This document shows, in pieces, positions 33,640 through 41,714 of a DNA stretch of 42,309 nucleotides. Below the pieces are notes generated by a model. That model made no database searches. It was not told where the DNA came from and saw only the letters and a list, made by a program, of their open reading frames with translations. The DNA lies in the NCBI GenBank assembly GCA_003249955.1, contig QKHS01000076.1, positions 1 through 42,309 on the forward strand. Direction: 5' to 3'. Made by a program: the position numbers and the translations under genes. The DNA is from Bacteroidales bacterium (lineage in GTDB: Bacteria > Bacteroidota > Bacteroidia > Bacteroidales > ML635J-15). Position 1 is the first letter of the stretch. Each line of letters opens with the position of its first letter.

Positions 33640-34868
33640 AAAATCTGACCGCCATAATATTGTTTTTGTTTTGCAACATTTTAACCTTGCAATCCCAGAC
33701 TCTGAAAGATTATCTGGTGATTGCCGGAAATAATAATCCCGGGCTTAAAGCAAAACAAAAAGAATACGAAGCTGCATTGCAAAAAATTGAAGTGGTTAAT
33801 ACACTTCCTGACCCTAATTTTACTTTCGGATATTTTATTTCGCCTGTTGAAACAAGGGTTGGCCCACAACTGGCAAAGTTTTCCATACATCAGATGTTAC
33901 CGTGGTTCGGGACATTAAAACTAAAAGAAGAAATCGCCGGGTTCGAGTCAGATACAAAGTATTTTGAATATCAGGAATACAGAAACAAATTGTATTATCA
34001 GGTTATAGCAACCTATTATTCTTTGGCTGAACTGTCACAGATGCAGAAAACAGAATCTGCTAATATCAGCTTGCTTGAGACATACAAAGATATTGCTCTT
34101 AAAAAGTATGAGAATCAATCAGGTCTGGCTATGGATTATTTAAGAGCAGATATTATGATAAATGATGCAACAACCAATCTTAAAATTCTTGCAGAGAAGC
34201 AAAGGGCTGTTGAAGTTGGTTTTAATAATCTGTTGAACAGAGACATTAACGAAAAAGTTATATTGCCGGACAGTTTAACAATTGATATAATTTCAACAGA
34301 TTACAGAAAAGATTCGCTTTTGCAGAATAATCCGGTTGTTAATCAGTTCGGAATTAAAACCAAAATAAGTGAGTATAACCGGGAGCTGGTTGCCAAACAG
34401 GGATTGCCCGGTTTTCAGCTAGGTATTGATTATATTGTTGTCGGTAAGAGAACAGATTTAACCATGTCAGATAATGGTAAAGATGTATTAATGCCAACCG
34501 TATCAGTTTCCATCCCGTTGTTTCGTAAAAAATATAAGGCAGCAGAAACGGAGGCTCAGTTGAAGCAGGAAAGTTATCAACTTCAGGCCAAAGATTACGA
34601 AAATACACTTTTGTCAAATTACGAATCTGCAATGTTTGAATTAAATCAGCAGAGAGAATTTATTTTACTTTACGATAAACAGATTGAAGAATCATCAGAG
34701 ATACTGACTTCGCTTATGTCAGCTTACCGGAATACCGGGAAAGATTTTGAAGAGGTTCTGAGGATGCAACAGCAAGTATTGAAATATCAAAAATTAAAAA
34801 TTACTGCAGTTAGTCAGTACGATACTTCTGTTGCAAAGCTTAATTATTTAACTGCTAAACAATATTAA
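33636..34868 (+). CDS. CusC-like outer membrane efflux protein (TolC family)
   Basis: The 410-residue protein has a signal peptide (MKNLTAIILFLFCNILTLQSQ) and the long helical hairpins of the TolC family, with internal duplication: the LKAKQKEYEAALQKIEVVNTLPDPNFTFGYF segment early and the ETEAQLKQESYQLQAKDYENTLLSNYESAMFELNQQ segment late. It should form the outer membrane channel of the copper/silver efflux complex with the RND pump and the adaptor. No lipid-anchor cysteine is visible after the signal peptide, unlike E. coli CusC. Its ATG overlaps the pump's TGA (ATGA), so the two are translationally coupled; the adaptor gene follows after one base. Confidence 0.88.
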   Translation: MKNLTAIILFLFCNILTLQSQTLKDYLVIAGNNNPGLKAKQKEYEAALQKIEVVNTLPDPNFTFGYFISPVETRVGPQLAKFSIHQMLPWFGTLKLKEEIAGFESDTKYFEYQEYRNKLYYQVIATYYSLAELSQMQKTESANISLLETYKDIALKKYENQSGLAMDYLRADIMINDATTNLKILAEKQRAVEVGFNNLLNRDINEKVILPDSLTIDIISTDYRKDSLLQNNPVVNQFGIKTKISEYNRELVAKQGLPGFQLGIDYIVVGKRTDLTMSDNGKDVLMPTVSVSIPLFRKKYKAAETEAQLKQESYQLQAKDYENTLLSNYESAMFELNQQREFILLYDKQIEESSEILTSLMSAYRNTGKDFEEVLRMQQQVLKYQKLKITAVSQYDTSVAKLNYLTAKQY

Positions 34869-34869
34869 T

Positions 34870-36498
34870 ATGAAAGGAGAATTCAGACATAAAATAGTAT
34901 TAATATTGATATTTTTATCAATCGGAATTTTTATAGGATGGTTAATTTTTGGTGGCCGTCAGAAGCCGGAAAAAGAACAGACTAAATCTGAAGAGGTTAA
35001 AAAACAGCAGATATGGACGTGTTCTATGCATCCTCAGATAAGGCAAACAGAACCGGGTAAATGTCCTATTTGTAAAATGGAGCTTATCCCATTGGAAACA
35101 GAAGAATTGCAGGCAGATTCAAGTTCGTTGAGAATGTCTGAAACAGCAATGCAACTGGCAAATATTCAAATCGCTGTTGTCGGTAAAATGATGCCTGTAA
35201 AAACTTTAAATCTGAATGGCAAGGTTGTAAAAGATGAAAGGCTTGTGTATTCACAGTCCGCTCATATTAGCGGCAGAGTTGAAAAACTGATGATTAATTT
35301 TACAGGCGAGTATGTAAGCAAAGGTCAGATAATAGCATACATTTATTCGCCTGAACTGGTAACTGCCCAGGAAGAATTACTGGAGGCATACAGGCAAACC
35401 GGAACTCAGAAAGCTTTGTTTGAATCGGCGAAGGAAAAATTATATAACTGGAAAATCACAGACAGCCAGATTGACGAAATACTCAAAAATGGCAGTGCAA
35501 CGGAAAGTTTTCCGGTATTGGCAGATTTTTCCGGGTATGTATCTGAAATAAAAGTTGCTTCCGGAGATTATGTTCAGAAAGGCAGTGCTTTTTTTGAAAT
35601 TGCTGATCTTTCTAGAGTCTGGGTTGTTTTTGATATTTATGAATCTGATCTGGCTTTTGTGAAAGCAGGAGACAAAATAAATTATACAGTACAGGCTTTG
35701 CCCGGAGAGACTTTTCAGGGAAAAATAACATACCTCGACCCCGTAATCAATGCAAATACAAGAGTGCTGAATGCCAGGCTTGAAGTTAATAATTACAACA
35801 TGAAACTAAAGCCTGAGATGTTTGTATCAGGGACATTGGTGTCGGATATATCAGTAAATACAGAGTCGGTTGTTATTCCGAAGTCTGCAGTTTTGTGGAC
35901 AGGCAAACGATCGGTGGTTTATGTAAAGTCTGTGGACTCCGAAGGAATATCATTTAAAATGCGCGAAGTTACTTTAGGTGTTTCGTTGGGTGATTCTTAT
36001 GTAATTGAAAGCGGGCTTAAACCCGGAGAAGAGATTGCTGTAAGCGGGGCGTTTAGTATTGATGCTGCTGCACAACTGGCCGGAAAACCAAGTATGATGA
36101 ATCCTGAAAATCCAAAACAGAATACTGGCAATGCGCATGAAGAGATGAATATGGACATGAGTAAGAAAGAAAATGAGACAACAGGGAAAAACGGTATTAT
36201 GCAGAATATGCTTCCTTCTAAAACCGAAAGTACGGTCAAACACGAGATGTTTTTTGTTAACGGATTATGTGATATGTGTAAGGAACGGATAGAAACTGCA
36301 GCCAGATCGGTTCCGGGTGTTGTAAGTGCAGTATGGGATGTTGATACCAAAACAGCTCATGTTGAATTTGACTCTGGTGTTACAAGTCTGATGAAAATAC
36401 ATGAAGCAATAGCAAAAGCAGGACATGATACAAAGCTTGTAAAAGCTGATGATTCTGTTTATAATGCTTTGCCTGATTGTTGCAGGTACAGGGAATAG
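34870..36498 (+). CDS. CusB-like adaptor with N-terminal metal-binding domain and C-terminal HMA domain
   Basis: The 542-residue membrane fusion protein has five parts in order: one N-terminal helix (8-27); a heavy-metal-binding domain with CSMHPQ and CPICKM (C51, H54, C65, C68); a barrel-sandwich/alpha-hairpin adaptor core (about 90-390); a Met/His-rich linker (about 405-440, HEEMNMDM); and an HMA domain with CDMC at 467-470 ending SVYNALPDCCRYRE. The adaptor core bridges pump and outer membrane channel. The HMA part closely matches the stand-alone protein encoded at 29382, including its CC tail, so the adaptor carries its own metal-capturing module. It is the last gene of the efflux operon. 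Confidence 0.92.
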   Translation: MKGEFRHKIVLILIFLSIGIFIGWLIFGGRQKPEKEQTKSEEVKKQQIWTCSMHPQIRQTEPGKCPICKMELIPLETEELQADSSSLRMSETAMQLANIQIAVVGKMMPVKTLNLNGKVVKDERLVYSQSAHISGRVEKLMINFTGEYVSKGQIIAYIYSPELVTAQEELLEAYRQTGTQKALFESAKEKLYNWKITDSQIDEILKNGSATESFPVLADFSGYVSEIKVASGDYVQKGSAFFEIADLSRVWVVFDIYESDLAFVKAGDKINYTVQALPGETFQGKITYLDPVINANTRVLNARLEVNNYNMKLKPEMFVSGTLVSDISVNTESVVIPKSAVLWTGKRSVVYVKSVDSEGISFKMREVTLGVSLGDSYVIESGLKPGEEIAVSGAFSIDAAAQLAGKPSMMNPENPKQNTGNAHEEMNMDMSKKENETTGKNGIMQNMLPSKTESTVKHEMFFVNGLCDMCKERIETAARSVPGVVSAVWDVDTKTAHVEFDSGVTSLMKIHEAIAKAGHDTKLVKADDSVYNALPDCCRYRE

Positions 36499-36602
36499 AA
36501 GGCTGCACCGGGAATCCGGATACTTTGTAGTGTCGGCCGGTTTTGATTATATGCTGCTCCTAACTTTCCGTTTACTTTATTGTCTTTTGTGATTTGTTTT
36601 TT

Positions 36603-36610
36603 TAAATTTG
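36603..36610 (+). promoter_or_regulatory. Candidate -7 promoter box
   Basis: TAAATTTG matches TAnnTTTG, 17 bases before the BatA-like gene ATG at 36628. Confidence 0.6.
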
Positions 36611-36627
36611 CAGCAAATTACTGAAGA

Positions 36628-38667
36628 ATGAGTTTTATTAATCCTGCCTTTTTCTGGGCGATGTTTGCGGTGTCGGTACCGATAATTATCCATCTGATAA
36701 ATTTCAGAAGGCACAAAACTCTGTATTTTAGTAATACCCGTTTTCTGGAGGACATAAAAAAGGAAACCCAAACCAGAACAAAGCTAAAGCATCTGCTTAT
36801 TCTTTTGGCCAGAATCCTTACTATCGCTATGCTGGTAATTGCTTTTGCCGGTCCGTTTATCCCGAATAATGCTGATGAAACTTCAAAAATATCGGAAGTC
36901 AATGTTATTTATATTGACAATTCTTTCAGCATGGAAGCGGAAGGAAAGAAAGGACAACTTTTTGAACAGGCTCAGCAAATAGCAAAGGAAATTGCTTTTA
37001 ATTCGTCTGCTTCGATGGAATATTTGCTTATAACAAATGATATGTTGCCTGAGCACCAGTTTGTAATAAACAGGGATGTATTTCTGGGAAATGTTGACAA
37101 AACTGTGATCAGTTCAAATCCTGTAAGCCTTAACGATGTTATCTTAAAAGCAAATACTCTGGTTCCGCAAAATAAAAAAGCGGGGTTGTATATTATTTCC
37201 GATATGCAGAAAACTTTTCTGGACGGAACAACAAGTTTGCCGGATAAGAATATAGATCCTGTTTTTGTCCCTCTCAGTCCTTTGGGAGTGAACAATTTGT
37301 TTGTCGATTCATGTTGGTTTGGCTCGCCGGTTCACAGAAAGGGACGTTCCGAAACTCTTAACGTAAGAGTTACCAACAGTTCAAAGGAAGATTTTTTCGA
37401 TATTTCGCTACAGCTTTTTATAAAAGACAGCCTTAAAGCTTTGTCTGGATTTAATATCGAAGCAGGACAAACTCAGGATGTTGAACTGGAATATGTGAAT
37501 ACTGTTACCGGATTTGTGGAAGGCAGGCTGGAAATAGCCGATTACCCGGTTACATACGATAATGAATTATATTTTAATTATGAAATAGCCGATCTCACCA
37601 ATGTGCTTATTATAAACGGAGGATCTGAAAACCGTTATTTATCGGCATTGTTCGGATCTGATCCTGAGAATTTTGAAATAACACAGCTAAAGTCGGGAAA
37701 TGAGCAGTCTGCAGCATTTACAAATTATGATATTATTTTCCTGAATGGTATCACGGATATTTCATCGGGCTTGTCGTCGGAACTTCAGAGTTTTGTGTCG
37801 GACGGTGGGTCGGTAGTCTTTATTCCTGCCACGGACTTAAATGTGAATTCATGTAATTCGTTCCTGAATATGTTTAACGCGGGCAAATTTGAGTCTGTAA
37901 AATTTACGTCAGCAAAAATATATGATGTAGAGTATAATCACGAACTTTTCCGCAATGTTTTTCAGAAGCAGGAAAAGCAATCAGATCTGCCGGTGCTCGG
38001 TTTGGTTTACAAGCATGTTTTATACAGCTCGTCAGGATATACGCCTGTGCTTAAGCTGGAGAACGGTTTTCCGGTATTATCGGCAGGGAGTTACGGCAAT
38101 GGCAGACTTTATATTTCTGCTGCTCCGATAAATGATGCTAATTCTTCTTTTATGAAGAGTCCTTTGTTTGTCCCGGCATTTTTTAATATGGCACTTAACA
38201 GCCAGATTAATAATTCTCTTTATGCTGTGCTTGCAGAAGGAGCCGGTATTGACATTAGTTCGGATGTTGAACTTGCAGAGTCAGATATTTTCCGTATAAC
38301 CGATAATAAAAATATTGATGCTGTGGCAGCATTCCGTTTTACAGGCAAAAAACTCAGGGTTGAGGTTCCTTCTCAGATAAAGCTGGCCGGGACATACGGG
38401 CTTTATAAAGGCGATGAATATATTGCCCCGGTTTCGCTTAATTACAGCCGCAAAGAGTCTGTGCTGGAGTACTATACCGAAGAGGAGCTGCAGAAGTTTA
38501 TTACAGAAAAACTTGACAACCGTGCTACAATTATTGATGCTGATACCGAAGACCTGAGCATTGAACTTAAGGAATTTTCCGAAGGGAAACCTTTGTGGCA
38601 GTTGTTTTTAATTTTTGCATTTTTGTTCATTCTTTTCGAAGTTGCTGTCGCCAGATTAATGAAGTAA
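36628..38667 (+). CDS. BatA-type membrane protein with vWA-like domain
   Basis: The 679-residue protein begins with the BatA N-terminal membrane domain: FINPAFFWAMFAVSVPIIIHLINFRRHKTLYFSNTRFL and a second helix near 50-72. A von Willebrand A-like domain follows with a MIDAS-type DNSFSM segment and LYIISDMQ. The middle looks like a transglutaminase/Gln-amidotransferase-type Rossmann region (NVLIINGGSENRYLSALF), and one C-terminal helix (LFLIFAFLFILFEVAVARLM) ends the chain. This is the layout of the family annotated 'BatA domain-containing'. It probably acts in envelope assembly or stress tolerance; no activity is established. It has its own promoter and no close plus-strand partner. Confidence 0.85.
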   Translation: MSFINPAFFWAMFAVSVPIIIHLINFRRHKTLYFSNTRFLEDIKKETQTRTKLKHLLILLARILTIAMLVIAFAGPFIPNNADETSKISEVNVIYIDNSFSMEAEGKKGQLFEQAQQIAKEIAFNSSASMEYLLITNDMLPEHQFVINRDVFLGNVDKTVISSNPVSLNDVILKANTLVPQNKKAGLYIISDMQKTFLDGTTSLPDKNIDPVFVPLSPLGVNNLFVDSCWFGSPVHRKGRSETLNVRVTNSSKEDFFDISLQLFIKDSLKALSGFNIEAGQTQDVELEYVNTVTGFVEGRLEIADYPVTYDNELYFNYEIADLTNVLIINGGSENRYLSALFGSDPENFEITQLKSGNEQSAAFTNYDIIFLNGITDISSGLSSELQSFVSDGGSVVFIPATDLNVNSCNSFLNMFNAGKFESVKFTSAKIYDVEYNHELFRNVFQKQEKQSDLPVLGLVYKHVLYSSSGYTPVLKLENGFPVLSAGSYGNGRLYISAAPINDANSSFMKSPLFVPAFFNMALNSQINNSLYAVLAEGAGIDISSDVELAESDIFRITDNKNIDAVAAFRFTGKKLRVEVPSQIKLAGTYGLYKGDEYIAPVSLNYSRKESVLEYYTEEELQKFITEKLDNRATIIDADTEDLSIELKEFSEGKPLWQLFLIFAFLFILFEVAVARLMK

Positions 38668-38691
38668 CAGAGCGGATAGACGGATTTGGGG

Positions 38692-38893
38692 GGGAGACCG
38701 AAGTCAGAAGACCGAAGACGGAAGATGGGATAGCGAATACTTAAAACATGTAGATTTCTTATAATCCTTAAGTTTCTCAAAACTGAATTTATAAATAACC
38801 TGAAACATTTCAACCATTCATAACTGTGCTGCAAGTACCGGTAATTGACTATATAGCACAATCCACAACCCGTCTTCGGTCTTCCATCTTCCA
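38692..38893. repeat. GA-rich inverted-repeat block
   Basis: The 15-bp GAAGACCGAAGACGG at 38707-38721 recurs inverted at 38870-38884. Each arm also contains variants of the same short unit: GACCGAAG, GACGGAAG and GGAAGATGG. A run of seven G lies just before the left arm. The structure, with short iterated units in inverted arms about 150 bp apart, is similar in style to the GATTAC-bearing MITEs but has different ends. No target duplication was recognised. Confidence 0.55.
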
Positions 38894-39068
38894 TTAAATT
38901 TTACGAAACTAACAGTCCTGCAAAAATTAAAAAAAATTGATGGATTTTGCTCTTAGTGAGGTATTTACATTTGTTCCCGGCAATAGAAGAAATGTGGAAT
39001 AAGCCTTAATCCGGCATATCAAAATCAAGTATTTTTTATAGAAACTATTTTTATTATGTTTTTTTATT
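38894..39068. other. Upstream region of the antiterminator gene
   Basis: The stretch is AT-rich and gene-free between the inverted-repeat block and the -7 box of the UpxY-like gene. I see no further structure in it. Confidence 0.4.
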
Positions 39069-39076
39069 TATATTTG
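39069..39076 (+). promoter_or_regulatory. Candidate -7 promoter box
   Basis: TATATTTG matches TAnnTTTG, 28 bases before the UpxY-like gene ATG at 39105. Confidence 0.6.
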
Positions 39077-39104
39077 AAAAATCTGTTTTTAGTTTATCGG
39101 AGAT

Positions 39105-39656
39105 ATGAATTTTCTTGACAATAAAAATAAGGAGTGGTATGTGATAATTACCAGACCACGATGGGAAAAAAAAGTCGGAGCAAATCTGACTGATCTTGGC
39201 GTTGAGAATCTCGTCCCCTTACAGAAACAGTTAAGGCAATGGTCAGACAGGAAAAAGTGGGTTGAAGTCCCGGTTTTTATGACTTATGCATTTGTCAGAT
39301 GTACAGCCAAAGAGCGCATGAAAGTGTATGAGGCTGAAGGCATAAGCCGGTTTTTAAGTATTGGCGGTGTTTTATCCAAAGTAAGCGAAGCCGAAATTGA
39401 CAGGATAAACAGGTTACTGGATTATGGGAAGAAAATTGAACTGGAAAAACTTTCGGCCAATATTTTTAGCAAAGGAGAGGAGGTAGAAGTAATTTCCGGG
39501 AATCTGAGAGGATTACGGGGAATTGTTTCCGAAAAACCAAAAAATGGTAAAAAGAAAATAAAAATACTGATTGAAAGTCTGAATTGCTTTGCATGTACGG
39601 AAATTTCAACAGAAATGCTGACGGCGGTATTACCAAACCGGTTAATGGTTGGGTAG
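39105..39656 (+). CDS. UpxY/NusG-like transcription antiterminator
   Basis: The 183-residue protein is a NusG paralogue. The NGN domain (about 10-115) has WYVIITRPRWEKKV, LVPLQKQLRQWSDRKKWVEVPVFMTYAFVR and ISRFLSIGG; the KOW part (about 125-170) has FSKGEEVEVISGNLRGLRGIVSE. This is the UpxY type, which in Bacteroides lets RNA polymerase read through the leader of the adjacent capsular polysaccharide operon. Here no polysaccharide gene follows within the window: the next genes are a TPR protein and small AT-rich unknowns. It has its own promoter. Either its target operon was lost or displaced, or it acts elsewhere. Confidence 0.88.
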   Translation: MNFLDNKNKEWYVIITRPRWEKKVGANLTDLGVENLVPLQKQLRQWSDRKKWVEVPVFMTYAFVRCTAKERMKVYEAEGISRFLSIGGVLSKVSEAEIDRINRLLDYGKKIELEKLSANIFSKGEEVEVISGNLRGLRGIVSEKPKNGKKKIKILIESLNCFACTEISTEMLTAVLPNRLMVG

Positions 39657-39767
39657 CAAGAGTTGGCACGATAAATCAAACTGTGTTAAGAACTACTTTA
39701 TATGTGAGTGGTATCGGCGAAGCCGTAGAAAATCAGATTGAATAAAGGAGAAATCGTTAAAAATATA

Positions 39768-39805
39768 CCACACCGAAAACGGCTGAGTAAAAGCCTTTTG
39801 GTGGG
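39768..39805 (+). other. Bulged RNA hairpin after the antiterminator gene
   Basis: CCACACCGAAAACGGCT and AGCCTTTTGGTGGG pair over about 14 bp with three single-base bulges around the 7-base loop GAGTAAA. No T-run follows, so it is not a standard terminator. Lying between the antiterminator and the TPR gene, it could be a recognition or anti-termination element. Confidence 0.4.
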
Positions 39806-39871
39806 GGATAAGGGAGTTGGCAATAATTAAAATCAAAGAATTCACTTCCTTTTCAAAAATTTATTTAAGCT

Positions 39872-40612
39872 ATGAAAACAATTAATATATTCCTTATTTT
39901 TATTGTCTGTTTAATGAGTATTTACTGTACAAATAATGCACAAAATAAACCGGAATACTCCTCAGAAGCATACATACACAAGAAAAAAGGATTAGAGCAC
40001 CTTAATAATGAAGATTATAAATCTGGAATTATTGAATTTAAAAAAGCTATAGATATTTATCCAGACTATGACACTGCGTATTTTGACCTTGGCCAGTGTT
40101 ATTTACGTCTGGGAAAAAACAGTTTAGCAGAAATCACTTTCAAAAAATCAATTAGCCTGAATCCAAATGACCCAGATTACTATCTAGGCTTAGGTGGCAC
40201 ATATGTATCAATGGGTAGACTAGATGATGCTAAAAGACAATTTGAAAAAGCACTTGAAATAAATGCAACTTACGACAGAGCTAACGCAAGTTATGCATAT
40301 TACTGTAACATCATAGGAGAGAACAAAAAAGCACTTGAGTACATAAACAAAGCTATTCAAGAAAATCCATTTAATCATGAACACTATTCAAATAGGGCTG
40401 TAATACATTCTTCTTTAGGAGATTATGAAAGTGCATTATCAGATATTGAATATTCGATTAGTTTAAATTCTGATTTTATAGAGAAGTATTACAACAGAGG
40501 ACTTTATAAATATGAACTTGGAGATACTGAAGGGGCATGTGAAGACTGGAGTTTTGCTAATTCAAATGGTTCAAAATATGCAAAAAAAGAATTAGATAGA
40601 ATTTGTAATTAA
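39872..40612 (+). CDS. TPR-repeat lipoprotein
   Basis: The 246-residue product has a hydrophobic leader ending MSIYC, a plausible lipobox. Tetratricopeptide repeats cover residues 32-235: NEDYKSGIIEFKKAIDIYPD, KNSLAEITFKKSISLNPNDP, GRLDDAKRQFEKALEINATY, KKALEYINKAIQENPF and DYESALSDIEYSISLN. The ending, DTEGACEDWSFANSNGSKYAKKEL, is the 'GAC-D' closure seen in many Bacteroidota TPR proteins. It should act as a binding scaffold at the membrane; partners are unknown. It is AT-rich and is followed closely by a member of the repeat family of the cassette array, so it may itself be a cassette gene. Confidence 0.8.
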   Translation: MKTINIFLIFIVCLMSIYCTNNAQNKPEYSSEAYIHKKKGLEHLNNEDYKSGIIEFKKAIDIYPDYDTAYFDLGQCYLRLGKNSLAEITFKKSISLNPNDPDYYLGLGGTYVSMGRLDDAKRQFEKALEINATYDRANASYAYYCNIIGENKKALEYINKAIQENPFNHEHYSNRAVIHSSLGDYESALSDIEYSISLNSDFIEKYYNRGLYKYELGDTEGACEDWSFANSNGSKYAKKELDRICN

Positions 40613-40630
40613 TCTCCCAATAGCTGTGGC

Positions 40631-40784
40631 TAAAAACCCCTATATCCCATGAGGGTTTTTAAGATGGTAATTCTGGTAGTCACATTTCTGTTCTACCGCT
40701 TAATTTTATAATTTGGTTTTTAGCGGGTACGCTTGTGGATTCGGGACTTTTTTCCCGCATGGCACATAGCTGCAACCGTTAGCA
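40631..40784 (+). repeat. attC-like repeat 1 with embedded terminator
   Basis: The left end TAAAAACCCCTATATCCCATG matches the left end of repeat 2 at about 16 of 21 positions. The right end CACATAGCTGCAACCGTTA (from 40763) is identical to repeat 2 over 19 bases. The right core is GTTAGCA at 40778. The left end has diverged so that it also forms a terminator (stem AAAAACCC 40632-40639 with GGGTTTTT 40653-40660). It begins about 18 bases after the TPR gene stop. Confidence 0.65.
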
Positions 40785-40826
40785 CCAAATTTAAAAGCAT
40801 TGCAACACTTTACAATTTATGTATAA

Positions 40827-41489
40827 ATGAAACAGAAAATCATAATTATAGCATTGACTATTACCACGATTGTTTTACTATCAATTATTATTATCCCAAG
40901 TATAAGTACGTGGATTAAAATTGATTCATGTCTTGATAATGGAGGCAGATGGAATTACGAATGTGATACTTGTGAAACAATTAGTATAACTAAAAATGAA
41001 GCCGACAATCCTAAATTAGAAATAATTCAAGTTTTCTTCAATTATTGCTTTATTTATCCATCAGTTATTACGTACAATGTTCATGAAAAAACCATTTTAT
41101 TCCAACATAATGGGACTAGTTTATTAATGACTTTTCCGGTTCAAGAACCAGAAGAAGATAAAGATTATGAAGTCGTAGAAATATTTAAACCATCTAGTTT
41201 GTATTTTAGAGTAAATGAAGAAACACACACATATATTTTAGATTCAATATTTTATAATTTTAATCCCATTGACTTCCAAGATAGCATTGACAGAGGATGG
41301 TATGATGGTGGTGGGCATATACTATTATTTGGATATAATAATGACAGTATTAAACAAGTTGAATTAATAAATGCCTGTACAGAAAATCAGAAGAAACTAA
41401 TCATGTCTCTAATAAATGAATGTGTTAAGCAAAAAACTGATAGCTTAACAAATGATTATTTAAATAAATTACATAGCTATGCAGAATAA
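40827..41489 (+). CDS. Cassette gene, membrane-anchored protein of unknown function
   Basis: The 220-residue product has one N-terminal helix (IIIIALTITTIVLLSIIII), then a cysteine-bearing segment CLDNGGRWNYECDTC. That phrase recurs in many small exported proteins of Bacteroidota and Proteobacteria cassette genes. The rest is a mixed alpha/beta domain with no known motif. The gene lies between two attC-like repeats: its ATG is 43 bases after the conserved GTTAGCA core, and its stop is 9 bases before the next repeat. It is AT-rich compared with the core genes of the window. Function unknown. Confidence 0.7.
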   Translation: MKQKIIIIALTITTIVLLSIIIIPSISTWIKIDSCLDNGGRWNYECDTCETISITKNEADNPKLEIIQVFFNYCFIYPSVITYNVHEKTILFQHNGTSLLMTFPVQEPEEDKDYEVVEIFKPSSLYFRVNEETHTYILDSIFYNFNPIDFQDSIDRGWYDGGGHILLFGYNNDSIKQVELINACTENQKKLIMSLINECVKQKTDSLTNDYLNKLHSYAE

Positions 41490-41497
41490 AAATCATT

Positions 41498-41694
41498 GCA
41501 TAACAGCCCCTATATGTAATGCCCGAAGCGTGGGAACTTGGACGTGAATCGCACCGACGAACACCGCCAAATTTTTTAATTTGGCTTTTATCTAAGAAAA
41601 TTAAAAACAAAATAAAAAGATTTGGCTCCGTGTGAAATTTTATAGTGATATTACTATTTCTTTTCCGCACTCCACATAGCTGCAACCGTTATAC
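41498..41694 (+). repeat. attC-like repeat 2 (complete copy)
   Basis: The element starts GCATAACAGCCCCTATATG and ends CACATAGCTGCAACCGTTAT-AC. Its two ends are imperfect inverted repeats over about 27 bases (ATAAC, TATGT and TGC blocks pair with GCA, ACATA and GTTAT). Its right core GTTATAC (41688-41694) resembles the integron core site GTTRRRY. The centre contains a terminator-type hairpin at 41566. The 197-bp length is longer than most attC sites. It lies 9 bases after the stop of one cassette gene and 21 bases before the next start. Confidence 0.65.
41566..41589 (+). terminator. Terminator-like hairpin inside attC-like repeat 2
   Basis: GCCAAATT, loop TTTT, AATTTGGC and four T give a perfect 8-bp stem. 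A related AATTTGGTTTTT segment lies in the centre of repeat 1. Confidence 0.6.
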
Positions 41695-41714
41695 ACAAAT
41701 TTAAAAACACATCC

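Noticed and set aside
38472-38894. 140-residue minus-strand reading frame over the end of the BatA-like gene
   Set aside because: It runs antisense through a well-supported gene and the GA-rich repeat, has no start signals, and its peptide lacks recognisable features.
39590-39744. Alternative-frame peptide after the UpxY-like gene (…NGWVARVGTINQTVLRTT…)
   Set aside because: It stays open past the UpxY stop and reads protein-like, but it has no start codon of its own and overlaps the real gene; chance is the simpler explanation.
40733-40918. 61-residue plus-strand frame before the cassette gene
   Set aside because: It begins inside attC-like repeat 1 and overlaps the start of the better-supported 220-residue gene in another frame.
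41425-41685. 86-residue minus-strand reading frame in the cassette array
   Set aside because: It covers attC-like repeat 2 antisense; such frames arise often from the repeat's palindromic ends.
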